Source of the DNA: Pseudomonas brassicacearum
GTDB taxonomy: Bacteria > Pseudomonadota > Gammaproteobacteria > Pseudomonadales > Pseudomonadaceae
Reading direction: 5' to 3'
DNA: 64,000 nt
Assembly: GCF_003732225.1 (NCBI RefSeq)
Contig: NZ_MOBJ01000009.1
Coordinates: 248,001-312,000, forward strand
Both the position numbers and the translations under genes were made by a program. The notes below the pieces were generated by a model. It worked only from the letters and a program-made list of their open reading frames with translations, searched no databases and was not told the DNA's origin. Below, in pieces: positions 17,122 to 26,395 of the stretch (positions within the stretch are counted from its first letter, which is position 1; every line of letters starts with the position of its first letter).

Positions 17122-17310
17122 ACCGGATCGTATAGCTGTTGGGGACTAGACTGCGCAGGTCGTAACCCATCATGAACACCGCCCTTGAGTTCGCTGGGTA
17201 TGACCAGAACTCATGCCCCCATGACTTTTAATGGTTACAACCTCCCGAATCCCCGGTGTTAAAAAATCGCAAACACAGCTCATCAACAACAAAAAAGAGC
17301 GTTTGCAACC

Positions 17311-17409
17311 ATGACTGATCCTCACTGCCGCGTCCTCGCCAGCCCTGTGCTGCGCTCTTCGAACCCCGATATTTGCCCCGCGATCTTCACGATCCGCGTG
17401 CACTTCTGA
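17311..17409 (+). CDS. Possible 32-codon leader peptide before the Fae-type gene
   Basis: An ATG at 17311 opens a frame of 32 residues (MTDPHCRVLASP at the start, AIFTIRVHF at the end) that stops 33 bases before the Fae-type gene. The ribosome site is weak (AAGAG about ten bases upstream). No repeated codon run that would indicate attenuation is present. It may be chance; it is listed because it fills the leader of the operon in the correct orientation. Confidence 0.25.
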   Translation: MTDPHCRVLASPVLRSSNPDICPAIFTIRVHF

Positions 17410-17442
17410 TCACCCCAAAAAATCCAAAAAGAGTAATGCCCC

Positions 17443-17955
17443 ATGAAAGAACTCGACCTGTACATCGGTGAAGGTTTCGAAGGCCCTGGCGTGAACGCCG
17501 CGCACATCAACATTCTGATCGGCCCGCGCAACGGTCCGGTGGGGCAGGCGTTTGCCAACAGCCTGGCATCGCCGAGCCAGGGGCATTGCCCGTTCATGGT
17601 GATCGCCCAGCCGAACATCCCGGTCAAGCCGATGACCCTTTATGTCAACAAAGCCGCGATCAGCAGCGACCTGCACGGTAACGCCACCTGGGGCGCGTCT
17701 CAGGCCGGGATTGCCAAGGCTGTGCTCGAAGCGTTGCTCGACGGCACCTTGCCACCGGAAGCCGAAGACGAATGGGCCATCGTGACGGCCAACTGGGTCA
17801 ACCCGGCCTGCGATGACCTCGATGCGGTGTACCTGAACAACTACAACGCCTGCCGCACAGCGATCCGCGCCGCCCTGACCGGCAAGCCGGAAACAGCGCA
17901 ACTGGCGGATGTGGTCGATCACATCAGCAACCCTTTCTACACCCCAAAAGCCTGA
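17443..17955 (+). CDS. Fae-family protein (formaldehyde-activating enzyme homologue)
   Basis: This 170-residue protein has the Fae fold. The motif FEGPGVNAAHINILIGPRNG includes His21, corresponding to the active-site His of Fae, and GPVGQAFANSLASPSQGH follows as in the family. KAVLEALLDGTLPPEAEDEW is the usual C-terminal block. True Fae joins formaldehyde to tetrahydromethanopterin, a cofactor Pseudomonas is not known to make. This homologue probably acts on another aldehyde or on formaldehyde without that cofactor. It is the first gene of an operon with an aldo/keto reductase (10-base gap) and an aldehyde dehydrogenase, which suggests aldehyde handling. Confidence 0.85.
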   Translation: MKELDLYIGEGFEGPGVNAAHINILIGPRNGPVGQAFANSLASPSQGHCPFMVIAQPNIPVKPMTLYVNKAAISSDLHGNATWGASQAGIAKAVLEALLDGTLPPEAEDEWAIVTANWVNPACDDLDAVYLNNYNACRTAIRAALTGKPETAQLADVVDHISNPFYTPKA

Positions 17956-17965
17956 GGTTCGCGCC

Positions 17966-19000
17966 ATGCAATACATTCGTTTGGGCAATTCCGGCCTGCA
18001 AGTCTCCCGCCTGTGCCTGGGCACCATGAACATGGGCACCCCGGACTGGAAACCGTGGATTTTCGATGAGAAGCAAAGCGAGCCGATCGTCGCTCACGCC
18101 TTGGACAACGGGGTGAATTTCATCGACCTGGCGGACTTCTATTCCGCTGGCGTCGGCGAGGAAGTGGTAGGGCGCATCGTCAAGCGCCTGGCCCGTCGCG
18201 AAGACCTGGTGATCACCACCAAGGTCGGCTACGGCACCCGCAACGGCATCAATGCCAGCGGCCATTCACGCAAGCACATCATGGACGGCATCGATGCGTC
18301 GCTGAAGCGTCTGGACATGGATTACGTCGATGTGTTCATGCTGCATTACTTCGACGTGAACACCCCGGTTGAAGAAACCATGAGCGCTATGAACGACATC
18401 GTACGTTCCGGTAAGGCCCGTTATATCGGCGTGTCGACCATGCTCACCGGGCAACTGGCAAAGATCCTCATGGCTTGCGAACGCAATGGTTGGGTCAAGC
18501 CGATCAACATGCAGCTGCAACTGAACTGCGCCTACCGCGAAGAAGAACGCGAGATGATCCCGTTCTGCCGCGATCAAGGCCTCGGCGTCTCGGTGTTCAG
18601 TCCGCTGGCCCGTGGGCTGCTGACCGGCGACGTGCAATCGACCCGCAACCAGACCGACTTTTTTACCCAGCAGATGTACAGCGACGAAGCCTCATTCGAG
18701 ATTGCTCATTCGGTGCAACGCGTGGCCCGTGCCCGTGGTGTGTCGAACGCGCAGATCGCCCAGGCCTGGGTTGCCAACCATCCGGGTGTCGATTGCATGC
18801 TGGTGGGCGCCGACACCACCGCGCAGTTCGACAGTGCCCTGGCGGCGCTGGAGACCAGGCTCGATGCTGAAGAACTGCATGAGCTGGAGCGCAACTACAC
18901 CCCATGCGACGTAATCAACGATTACACCGCAGGCTGTCGCATCCTGCGCTCGGCCCGTCCGGGTCTGGAGCGCTTCAATCTGACCGAGGCTGTGGCATGA
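17966..19000 (+). CDS. Aldo/keto reductase
   Basis: This is a 344-residue (beta/alpha)8 NADPH-dependent oxidoreductase. Visible are the opening YIRLGNSGLQVSRLCLGTMNMG, the catalytic Asp-Tyr pair in NFIDLADFYSAG, the Lys in LVITTKVGYGTR, and the His in DVFMLHYFD. The coenzyme region reads FSPLARGLLTGD and AQAWVANHPGVDCMLVGAD. The start at 17966 leaves a short gap from the Fae-type gene, and the end overlaps the next start (ATGA). It could reduce or, in reverse, oxidise a sugar-like alcohol/aldehyde in the pathway. The substrate is unknown. Confidence 0.9.
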   Translation: MQYIRLGNSGLQVSRLCLGTMNMGTPDWKPWIFDEKQSEPIVAHALDNGVNFIDLADFYSAGVGEEVVGRIVKRLARREDLVITTKVGYGTRNGINASGHSRKHIMDGIDASLKRLDMDYVDVFMLHYFDVNTPVEETMSAMNDIVRSGKARYIGVSTMLTGQLAKILMACERNGWVKPINMQLQLNCAYREEEREMIPFCRDQGLGVSVFSPLARGLLTGDVQSTRNQTDFFTQQMYSDEASFEIAHSVQRVARARGVSNAQIAQAWVANHPGVDCMLVGADTTAQFDSALAALETRLDAEELHELERNYTPCDVINDYTAGCRILRSARPGLERFNLTEAVA

Positions 19001-20430
19001 GCGCGCTGATCCGTAACGGCAATTTCATCGATGGCCAATGGTCCAGCGGTGGCGCGACTTATCAGGTGCTCAACCCGGCCAACGGCGAACTCATCGTCGA
19101 GGTGCAAAAGGCCGGTGCAAAAGAAACCAACCTCGCCATCGCAGCCGCCAATCGTGCCTTGCCGGCCTGGCGCAAACTGACCGCCAAGGAACGCAGCCAA
19201 CGGCTCAAGCGCTGGAGCGAGCTGATGCTGAGCAACCAGAAGGACCTGGCCACCTTGCTCAGCCGCGAACAGGGCAAACCGTTGGCCGAAGCCATGGGCG
19301 AAGTGGTCTACGCCGCAAGCTTCCTGGAGTGGTTCGCCGAAGAAGCCAAGCGCGCTTATGGTGATGTGATTCCGAGCCACAAGGCCGACGCACGAATCAT
19401 CGTGGTCAAGGAAGCCATCGGCGTGGTCGCGGCGATCACCCCGTGGAACTTCCCGTTGGCGATGGTCACCCGCAAGGTCGGTCCGGCGCTGGCGGCGGGT
19501 TGCACAATGATCCTCAAACCGTCTGAAGAAACCCCGCTGTCAGCCTTCGCCCTCGCGGTGCTGGCCGAGCAGGCGGGCATTCCGGCCGGCGTGTTCAACA
19601 TCGTCTCGGGAGACGCGGTGGCGATTGGCGGGGCGCTGCAAGCCTCCAGCATCGTGCGCAAACTGTCGTTCACCGGCTCAACTCGCACCGGCAAACTGCT
19701 GATGCGCCAGGCCGCCGACACCTTGAAAAAGGTCTCGCTGGAACTGGGCGGCAACGCGCCGTTCATTGTCTTCGACGACGCCGATCTGGACGCCGCCGTC
19801 AGAGGCGCCATGGCCTCGAAATTCCGTAACACCGGGCAGACCTGCGTCTGTGTAAACCGTTTCTTCATTCAGGACGGCGTGTACGAAGCCTTTACCAGCA
19901 AACTCGCTGAAGCGGTCGCGGCGATGCGTGTCGGCAGTGCGCTGGACGGTGAAACCGAGCAAGGTCCGCTGATCAACATAGCGGCATTGGCCAAGGTTGA
20001 ACTGCATGTCGGTGACGCTCTGGAGAAGGGCGCCAAGCTGTTGTGCGGTGGTCGTCGGCATGCGCTCGGTGGCACGTTCTTCGAACCGACCATCCTCACC
20101 GAAGCCAACAGCGACATGCTGATCGCCCAGGACGAAACCTTCGGCCCGGTGGCCGCATGCTTCCGCTTCAAGGACGAAGCCGAAGTGCTGCAACGGGCCA
20201 ACGACACGCCGTATGGGCTGTCGGCGTACTTCTACAGCCGCGATATCGGCCGCGTGTGGCGCATGGCCGAAGGTCTGGAAGCGGGCATGGTCGGGATCAA
20301 CGAAGGAATCATTTCCACAGAAGTTGCACCGTTCGGTGGCATCAAGGAATCGGGCCTCGGTCGCGAGGGTTCGAAGTACGGTCTGGAGGACTACCTGGAA
20401 ATCAAATACCTGTTGATGGGCGGCCTCTAA
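18997..20430 (+). CDS. NAD(P)-dependent aldehyde dehydrogenase, GabD-like
   Basis: This 477-residue enzyme starts at the ATG overlapping the stop of the reductase gene. It has the cofactor block ITPWNFPLAMVTRKVGPALAAG, the general-base Glu in SLELGGNAPFIVFDDAD, and the nucleophile Cys in NTGQTCVCVNRF. GLSAYFYSRD, IKESGLGREGSKYGLEDY and a final EIKYLLMG complete the succinate-semialdehyde dehydrogenase-like pattern. Assignment to succinate semialdehyde as substrate is not safe, since many sugar-derived aldehydes are handled by the same branch. It closes the Fae-reductase-dehydrogenase operon. Confidence 0.92.
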   Translation: MSALIRNGNFIDGQWSSGGATYQVLNPANGELIVEVQKAGAKETNLAIAAANRALPAWRKLTAKERSQRLKRWSELMLSNQKDLATLLSREQGKPLAEAMGEVVYAASFLEWFAEEAKRAYGDVIPSHKADARIIVVKEAIGVVAAITPWNFPLAMVTRKVGPALAAGCTMILKPSEETPLSAFALAVLAEQAGIPAGVFNIVSGDAVAIGGALQASSIVRKLSFTGSTRTGKLLMRQAADTLKKVSLELGGNAPFIVFDDADLDAAVRGAMASKFRNTGQTCVCVNRFFIQDGVYEAFTSKLAEAVAAMRVGSALDGETEQGPLINIAALAKVELHVGDALEKGAKLLCGGRRHALGGTFFEPTILTEANSDMLIAQDETFGPVAACFRFKDEAEVLQRANDTPYGLSAYFYSRDIGRVWRMAEGLEAGMVGINEGIISTEVAPFGGIKESGLGREGSKYGLEDYLEIKYLLMGGL

Positions 20431-20443
20431 GGCACAGCCATAA

Positions 20444-20475
20444 ACCCCTGTAGGAGCGAGCTCCCGCAGGGGGCA
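20444..20475. repeat. Single REP-like hairpin between the dehydrogenase and LysR genes
   Basis: An imperfect palindrome around GGAGCGAGCTCC with CCCCTG/CAGGGG arms lies between two convergent genes. It is related to, but not the same as, the GAGCGAGCTTGCTCGC type seen elsewhere, and could act as a two-way terminator. Confidence 0.6.
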
Positions 20476-20483
20476 TTGGTGTC

Positions 20484-21359
20484 CTAAGGATTACTCACCA
20501 ACCCCAACCACTCCGTAAACAACCGCACCTTCGATAACCCTTGTTTGTCGTTTGCCACATCCAGCCAATAACCATACGGTCCAACCACCTCCACCGGGGT
20601 GATCGGCAGCAGGCTGCCATTGGCCAGTTCCTTTTCGATCATCTGCCGGTCGATCACCGCCAAACCACCACCCGCCAGGGCGGTGTGGATCACCTGATCC
20701 AGGGTGCTGAATTCCAGCCCCTGCGCAGCATCGATATCGTCACGGCCCATTGCCGCCAACCAATTCTCCCAAACCTTCAAGCGCTTGCCGTCGTGCAGGA
20801 TGTGCAGCAGTGGAAACTGCCGCAAGTCAGGCGGCTGGCCGTCGACGAACAACTCCGGACTGGCCACTGCCATGTGCCGCTCCATCACCAGCAACTGGCT
20901 ACTGCAATGGCTGGCGGCTTCGAGGCCGAAGCGGATGTGGCAGTCGATTTCCGCGAGGTTGTCGTGGCCGGTTTGGTGGGTCACGCTCAGGCTGATGTCC
21001 GGGTAGCGTTGGCAGAAGGTGCGCAAGTGTGCCGACAACCAGCGTGTGGCCCAGGTCGGTGGCGCAACGATGCGCAGACGCTGGCGCAGGTTAGGTACAC
21101 GCACCGCTTGCAGGGCGCGTTCGATGTGGTCGAAGGCGTTGCTCAAATGGGGGGAAAGGGCGGTGCCGGTTTCGGTCAGCGACAGGCCCTGAGGCGTGCG
21201 AATGAACAGGGCTACACCGAGATAGTCTTCGAGTTGCTTGATCTGACGGCTGACCGCGCCTTGGGTGACGTTCAGACCCAGCGCCGCCTGGCTGAAACTG
21301 CGATGCCGCGCGACTTCTTCAAAGACTCGCAGCATGTTGAGCGAGGGCAGTTGACGCAT
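20484..21359 (-). CDS. LysR-family regulator, GcvA-like
   Basis: This is a 291-residue activator or repressor. The start at 21359 gives MRQLPSLNMLRVFEEVARHRSFSQAA; a frame extending to 21527 runs into REP sequence and is rejected. The winged helix is LNVTQGAVSRQIKQLEDYLG at about residues 30-50. The effector domain has the GcvA-type block APPTWATRWLSAHL and DCHIRFGLE. It lies between the Fae operon and the porin/ABC importer genes and probably controls one of them. The inducer is unknown. Confidence 0.9.
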   Translation of the reverse strand: MRQLPSLNMLRVFEEVARHRSFSQAALGLNVTQGAVSRQIKQLEDYLGVALFIRTPQGLSLTETGTALSPHLSNAFDHIERALQAVRVPNLRQRLRIVAPPTWATRWLSAHLRTFCQRYPDISLSVTHQTGHDNLAEIDCHIRFGLEAASHCSSQLLVMERHMAVASPELFVDGQPPDLRQFPLLHILHDGKRLKVWENWLAAMGRDDIDAAQGLEFSTLDQVIHTALAGGGLAVIDRQMIEKELANGSLLPITPVEVVGPYGYWLDVANDKQGLSKVRLFTEWLGLVSNP

Positions 21360-21478
21360 GAAAGGCTGACTCCGCACCTGACGCCGATGTGGGACAGGTT
21401 TATTGTTTTTGGCGAATGTTTTGTAGGGCGTATCTGACTCCTCTGGCATGGACTGATGCAAGTGTTGTTTGGGCTGAC

Positions 21479-21577
21479 GCCATCGCGAGCAAGCTCGCTC
21501 CCACAGTGGTCTTCGGTGTGCCGACAATTTTCAACACACCACAGACCCCATGTGGGAGCGAGCTTGCTCGCGAAGGC
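21479..21577. repeat. REPIN (two inverted REP sequences)
   Basis: ATCGCGAGCAAGCTCGCTCC at 21482 faces GGAGCGAGCTTGCTCGCGA at 21555 across about 45 bases. The pair is typical of Pseudomonas REPINs, which RAYT transposases are thought to mobilise. Confidence 0.9.
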
Positions 21578-21604
21578 GCCTTCAAGGGCGCCAAAAAATC
21601 CGGA

Positions 21605-22786
21605 TCAGAAGTAATACCCAATGTTCATGTACAACTGGTTTTCCCACTGATTACTACCGCCGGCCCCCAGGCTCTGGGTGTAGCTGCTGCCACCGATGTA
21701 CGGGTCGTTCTTGCCGTACAGCCATTCAGTGGCGATCCACAGTTTGCTGACGGAGAACGAGGTGCCGAGGATCATCCGTTGCGAGGTCTTGAAGTCGTCG
21801 GCGGATTTGTCGAAGGCGCTGTAGTTGGCATACAGCTTCACCCCACTGATCTGATCGAACAGGTACTTGCCGCCGACGTCGTAGCTCACGTCCGCCACGT
21901 ACAGGTTGCCGCGACTGGCGACGTTGAAGGTGCCGTCGTAACCGCCGAGGGTCACCAGTTCATCGGTGCCTGGGTTGCGCGGGGACATCTGTTGACGCGC
22001 CGCTTGCAGTTGCACGCCCCACGGGCCGTTCTTGCCGATGTAGTGCACGGCCACGGCGTTACGGCGGCCGTTGTTGTTGGTGTCTCTGTTTTCCAGGGTC
22101 GAGGTCAGGCCGGAGATCCCGACTTCGGATTTCCACGGCCCAAGGTCCATCGCCTTGGCCACTCGCAGCACCACGGTGTTGCGTTCCTGGTTGTTGCTGC
22201 CGTCGGTGACGTAACTGTCGGCTTTGGACACAACGCTGGAGTAGGTATCGCCATTGCTGGTGCCTTTGCCTTGCCACGCCGGGCGCAGGTAGTAACCGGC
22301 CTGGATGTTCCAGTCGCCGCTTTGCTGAATGAACTTGGCGCCGATTTGCTCCACGTCTTCCAGGCCCACGACGTTGCCCAGGGTTTCGTAGAAGGTGCTG
22401 CCGAAGTACGGCTGCAAACCGAACGGTACCTGGTTCAGGCCAACCTGGATCTGCTGGTCGGGGTTGAACTTGTAGCCGACCCACGCCGATTCGGCGAACT
22501 GGATGTCACCGACATTGTTGGTGTACTTGTAAGGGTAGGACCGACCGTAGAATCGGTACTTGGCCGCGCCGATCCAGGTGTCGGAGTTGTACTTGGCGGT
22601 GAGGAATGCGGTGTCGAAGTTGAACGTCTGGATGTCGCGGTCCGGGTCATAGTCCCAGCGCGCACGAACGGCGCCGCCGAGGTCGAGGTTGTCAGTCACC
22701 TGAACCGCCATGGCAGGCGCCGCGAAAGCTCCGAGCACAGGAATTAGAGCAATGAAACGGATAGCGCGAGGGTGGTGTGTGCGCAC
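21605..22786 (-). CDS. Outer-membrane porin (16-18-strand beta-barrel, substrate-specific type)
   Basis: This 393-residue precursor has a signal peptide (IRFIALIPVLGAFAAPAMA). Alternating aromatic-rich strands such as AKYRFYGRSYPYKYTNN and QIQVGLNQVPFGLQPYF follow, and the last residues MNIGYYF end in the C-terminal Phe needed for outer-membrane assembly. The pattern VGLNQVPFGLQPY resembles phosphate-selective or carbohydrate-type porins more than OprD proper. It lies 86 bases downstream of the ABC ATPase gene on the same strand and likely supplies the same substrate to the importer across the outer membrane. Confidence 0.85.
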   Translation of the reverse strand: MRTHHPRAIRFIALIPVLGAFAAPAMAVQVTDNLDLGGAVRARWDYDPDRDIQTFNFDTAFLTAKYNSDTWIGAAKYRFYGRSYPYKYTNNVGDIQFAESAWVGYKFNPDQQIQVGLNQVPFGLQPYFGSTFYETLGNVVGLEDVEQIGAKFIQQSGDWNIQAGYYLRPAWQGKGTSNGDTYSSVVSKADSYVTDGSNNQERNTVVLRVAKAMDLGPWKSEVGISGLTSTLENRDTNNNGRRNAVAVHYIGKNGPWGVQLQAARQQMSPRNPGTDELVTLGGYDGTFNVASRGNLYVADVSYDVGGKYLFDQISGVKLYANYSAFDKSADDFKTSQRMILGTSFSVSKLWIATEWLYGKNDPYIGGSSYTQSLGAGGSNQWENQLYMNIGYYF

Positions 22787-22872
22787 TGTGATACTCCCGA
22801 TTTTCTGATTATTGTTGGCAACAGCAGCCCATGCCGCAGCGAACGCCGCGGCCTGGGGAAAGGGTTATTGAC

Positions 22873-24531
22873 TCAGTTGGCCTGAGGTCGGATCAGCCTC
22901 AACGGGGGGGTAATAGCGGGAACAACCGGTATCGCCGAAGCGCCGGGTGCCGCCGCCAGCAAGGTCTGGGTGTAGGTGTTTTGCGGGCGCAAGAGCACCT
23001 GTTCCGCCGTGCCGTATTCCACCACTTCGCCTTGGCGCATCACCGCGATGTAGTCACTGATCTGCGCCGCCACCCGCAAGTCGTGGGTGATGAACAAAAT
23101 GCTCAGGTTCAGTCGTTGCTGCAGTTCGGCGAGCAACTCCAGCACCTGCTTTTGCACCGAGACATCCAGCGCCGAGACGCTTTCATCGGCGATCAGCACT
23201 TCCGGGCGCATCGCCAGGGCCCGGGCGATGCCGATGCGCTGGCGCTGGCCGCCGGAGAACTGCCGTGGCTTGCGCTTGAGGGCGTCACGTTTGAGCCCGA
23301 CCTGTTCCAGCAAGTCGCCGGCCTCGGTCCATGCATCCCTGGCCGATAACCCGCGCAGTTGCGCAGCGCGGGCGATAATGTCGCCGACCCGATGGCGCGG
23401 GTTGAGCGAGCCGTAAGGGTCCTGGAAAATCATCTGGATGCGCCGCCGATTGGCCGCCAGGGCCGAACCGCGCAAGGCCAGGAAATCCGTGTCACCGACC
23501 CAGACGTGGCCGCTGTCGCTTTCCACCAGCCGAATCGCCGCTTTCACCAGCGTGCTCTTGCCCGAGCCGGATTCGCCGACAATCGCCAGGGTCTTGCCCC
23601 GTGGCAGTTGCAGCGAGACGTCCTTGAGCGCCGGCACCAAACGGCCGCCGACGTTGTAGGTTTTGGTCAGATGCTCGATACGCAGCGCCAACTCACCATC
23701 GGCAGACGGCGCATGCAACTCGGGGTGCAACGCCGGCACGGCCGCGATCAACTTGCGGGTGTACGGGTGCTTCGGTGCGTTCAGCACCTGATCGCGCTCA
23801 CCGATTTCCACCAGTACGCCGCCTTCCATCACGGCAATGCGGTCGGCGATTTCCGCCACTACGCCGAAGTCGTGGGTGATGAACAGAATGCCGTGCTGAC
23901 CACGACCACGCAGGTCACGCACCAGTTTCAGCACCTGGGCCTGAGTGGTCACGTCCAGCGCTGTGGTCGGTTCGTCGGCGATCAGCAAGTCCGGGTTCAT
24001 CGCCAACGCCATGGCAATCACCACCCGTTGGCATTGGCCGCCGGAGAGTTGATGGGGAAAGCTGTTGGCGATCCGTGGCGGGTCGGGCAATTGGGTGGAG
24101 TCGAGCAGGGCGAGCATGCGTTCGCGGCGCTCGGTGGCAGGCATCTGCGGAGCGTGAATGTCGAAGATCTCTTCGACCTGCTGACCGATGCGAATTGCCG
24201 GGTTCAGCGCCGCCATCGGCTCCTGGAAAATCATCGCGATGCGGTTACCGCGCAACCGGCGCAACGAGTGTTCGTCCATGCAGCAGATGTCGTCACCGAG
24301 AAAGTCGATCAGCCCTTCGCTGTGGCGCAGGCCCTTGGCGTAGTCGCCCATGATCGCTGCCGAGAGCACCGATTTGCCGGAGCCGGACTCGCCGATCACA
24401 CAGAGGATTTCGCCCTTGCGCACGTCCAGGCTGATGCCCTTGACGGCGTGGCTGCGGTCGGCGCCGGCGGGCAGTTCGATGGAGAGGTTCTCCACGCGCA
24501 GCACTTGTTGCAGGTTCTGTTGTTGGCTCAT
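22873..24531 (-). CDS. Fused dipeptide/oligopeptide-type ABC ATPase (DppD-DppF in one chain)
   Basis: This 552-residue protein carries two complete nucleotide-binding domains. The first has GESGSGKSVLSAA, LSGGQCQRVVIAMALA and LLIADEPTTALD. The second has GESGSGKSTLVKAA, FSGGQRQRIGIARALA and VLIADESVSALD. Each half keeps Walker A, signature and Walker B, so the chain can power the importer alone. The start at 24531 has AAGGAG eight bases upstream and sits five bases before the end of the upstream permease gene stop; a longer frame to 24621 lies within that gene. Fused pairs of this kind are common in Pseudomonas. Confidence 0.93.
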   Translation of the reverse strand: MSQQQNLQQVLRVENLSIELPAGADRSHAVKGISLDVRKGEILCVIGESGSGKSVLSAAIMGDYAKGLRHSEGLIDFLGDDICCMDEHSLRRLRGNRIAMIFQEPMAALNPAIRIGQQVEEIFDIHAPQMPATERRERMLALLDSTQLPDPPRIANSFPHQLSGGQCQRVVIAMALAMNPDLLIADEPTTALDVTTQAQVLKLVRDLRGRGQHGILFITHDFGVVAEIADRIAVMEGGVLVEIGERDQVLNAPKHPYTRKLIAAVPALHPELHAPSADGELALRIEHLTKTYNVGGRLVPALKDVSLQLPRGKTLAIVGESGSGKSTLVKAAIRLVESDSGHVWVGDTDFLALRGSALAANRRRIQMIFQDPYGSLNPRHRVGDIIARAAQLRGLSARDAWTEAGDLLEQVGLKRDALKRKPRQFSGGQRQRIGIARALAMRPEVLIADESVSALDVSVQKQVLELLAELQQRLNLSILFITHDLRVAAQISDYIAVMRQGEVVEYGTAEQVLLRPQNTYTQTLLAAAPGASAIPVVPAITPPLRLIRPQAN

Positions 24532-24533
24532 GC

Positions 24534-25370
24534 TCAACTCCTTGTGCCTTTCTGGGCGTGTTCGTCCAGACCGTCCGCCAACAGGCTCAGGCCCAGCATC
24601 AGGGTGGAGATGGCAATGCACGGGAAGATCACCAAGTGCGGGAAGGCGATGGCCATGCTGCGGCCTTCGTTGATCATGCCGCCCCAGTCCGGCGTGGGAG
24701 GTGGCAGGCCGAGGCCGAGGAAACCGAGGGCGCCAATCATGATCGCGGTGTAGCCGATGCGCAGGCAGAAATCGACAATCAACGGGCCGCCGCAGTTGGG
24801 GAGGATTTCCACCAGCATGATCCGCAGCGAACTTTCACCCTGGGTGATGGCGCTGAGCACGTAGTCCCGGGAGCGGATGTCGATGGTCAGTGCGCGCATG
24901 ATCCGGAAGATCGCCGGGGCGCTGGTGAAGGTCACCGCAATCAGGATGTTCAGCGCCGAGGCGCCGAGGGCGATGATGATCACGATGTACAACACCAGCA
25001 CCGGGAACGACAGTACGGTGTCCGCGACATACGACAGTAGCGCATCGACCCAGCCATTGAAGTAACCGGCGCACAGGCCCATGGCGATGCCCACGGCGAA
25101 TGCGGTCAGCGTCGCCAGGATCGACCAGAACAACACGGTGCGCGTGCCCCAGATCAGCCGCGAAAGAATGTCCCGGCCGATCATGTCAGTGCCCAGCAGG
25201 AAGCTCATGCCGTTGCCATCCGGGGTCATCGGCGTCAGCAGCGGGGTGAAGCTTTCCAGTGGATCGTGGGGCGCCAGCCACGGCGCGAACAGCGCCATCA
25301 GTACCCAGCCGCCGACCAGCAGCAAACCGAGCAACGCCAAGGGATGTTTGAACGAGTTGAGAAAGTTCAT
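24534..25370 (-). CDS. ABC permease, DppC-type
   Basis: This 278-residue inner-membrane subunit has about six membrane segments. The DppC signature GTDMIGRDILSRLIWGTRTVL is at about residues 59-79, and the ATPase-docking loop SRDYVLSAITQGESSLRIM is clear. It overlaps the upstream DppB-type gene by four bases and abuts the ATPase gene. Together with that permease it forms the heterodimeric pore of a PepT-family (dipeptide, oligopeptide, nickel or sugar) importer. Confidence 0.93.
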   Translation of the reverse strand: MNFLNSFKHPLALLGLLLVGGWVLMALFAPWLAPHDPLESFTPLLTPMTPDGNGMSFLLGTDMIGRDILSRLIWGTRTVLFWSILATLTAFAVGIAMGLCAGYFNGWVDALLSYVADTVLSFPVLVLYIVIIIALGASALNILIAVTFTSAPAIFRIMRALTIDIRSRDYVLSAITQGESSLRIMLVEILPNCGGPLIVDFCLRIGYTAIMIGALGFLGLGLPPPTPDWGGMINEGRSMAIAFPHLVIFPCIAISTLMLGLSLLADGLDEHAQKGTRS

Positions 25371-26320
25371 TGGCCACCTCCGCCAAGACTGCGCAAGGTG
25401 ATGCGCGGGTTGAGCCAGGTGTAGGCGAGGTCCGAGAAGATTTTGGTCGCGCCGACCACGATGCCGCTGATCATCGCGCAGGCTTCGATCAGGTAGACGT
25501 CATGGTTCAGCGACGCGGTGTAGAGCAGCGAACCGAAGCCTTTGTAGGCGAAGAACACCTCGACCACGATCACGTTCGACAGCAGCCACGGGATGTACAA
25601 CATGATCACCGTGATCGGCGCGATCAGTACATTGCGCAGGGCATGGCGCAGCACGATGCGTGAGGTGGACGCGCCTTTGAGGCGGGCGGTGCGGATGTAA
25701 GGCGCCTGCATCACTTCGACCATCGAGGCCCGGGTGATCCGTGCCAGATAGCCGATGCCGAACAGGCACAGCACCATCAGCGGTAGCGCCAGTTCCACGG
25801 CGTTGAAACCGTCGCTCATGCTGCTCACGCCCGGCAGCCAGTTGAGCCAGAACACGAAGATCGCCGAGACGAACACCGCGCTGGCAAAGTCTGGAATCGA
25901 AGTGGTGACGATCGACAGAAACGACACCAGCCGATCCACCGCCGAACCCTGTCGAATGCCTGCCAGAATGCCGAGTGTCAGGGCCACCGGCACCATCACC
26001 AGCAAGGCCAGCCCGGCGAGGATCAGGGTTTGTCCCAGGTTGGGCAGCAGCAGGTCAATCACAGGCTCACGAAAGTGCACCGAGGTGCCCCAGTCACCGC
26101 TGACAAAATCCTTCAACCACACCAGATAACGCCAGACGAAGGGTTGGTTGTAGCCATGCTCCACCAGCCACGCAGCGCGCTGGTCGGCGGCGGAATAGGG
26201 GCCGAGGACGTTGATCGCAACGTCCTCGATGTTCAGTTCCAGGGCCAGGAACACGATCACCGACACCGACAACAGGGTTGCCGCCAGTGCCAATAACTTG
26301 CGCAATAGAAATTCAGCCAT
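25367..26320 (-). CDS. ABC permease, DppB-type
   Basis: This 317-residue subunit has the N-terminal RKLLALAATLLSVSVIVFLAL helix, a large periplasmic loop (NIEDVAINVLGPYSAADQRAAW) and about six helices. The docking loop MQAPYIRTARLKGASTSRIVLRHALRNVL is the DppB family standard. It comes 75 bases after the binding-protein gene in the same operon. Confidence 0.93.
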   Translation of the reverse strand: MAEFLLRKLLALAATLLSVSVIVFLALELNIEDVAINVLGPYSAADQRAAWLVEHGYNQPFVWRYLVWLKDFVSGDWGTSVHFREPVIDLLLPNLGQTLILAGLALLVMVPVALTLGILAGIRQGSAVDRLVSFLSIVTTSIPDFASAVFVSAIFVFWLNWLPGVSSMSDGFNAVELALPLMVLCLFGIGYLARITRASMVEVMQAPYIRTARLKGASTSRIVLRHALRNVLIAPITVIMLYIPWLLSNVIVVEVFFAYKGFGSLLYTASLNHDVYLIEACAMISGIVVGATKIFSDLAYTWLNPRITLRSLGGGGQ

Positions 26321-26395
26321 GCTCGCACGCTCCGGCTAATCAAGGGATGTCGGCCCGCCGCACCGCAGTGGACGAGCTCGTTCGGGGCGCTTGAA

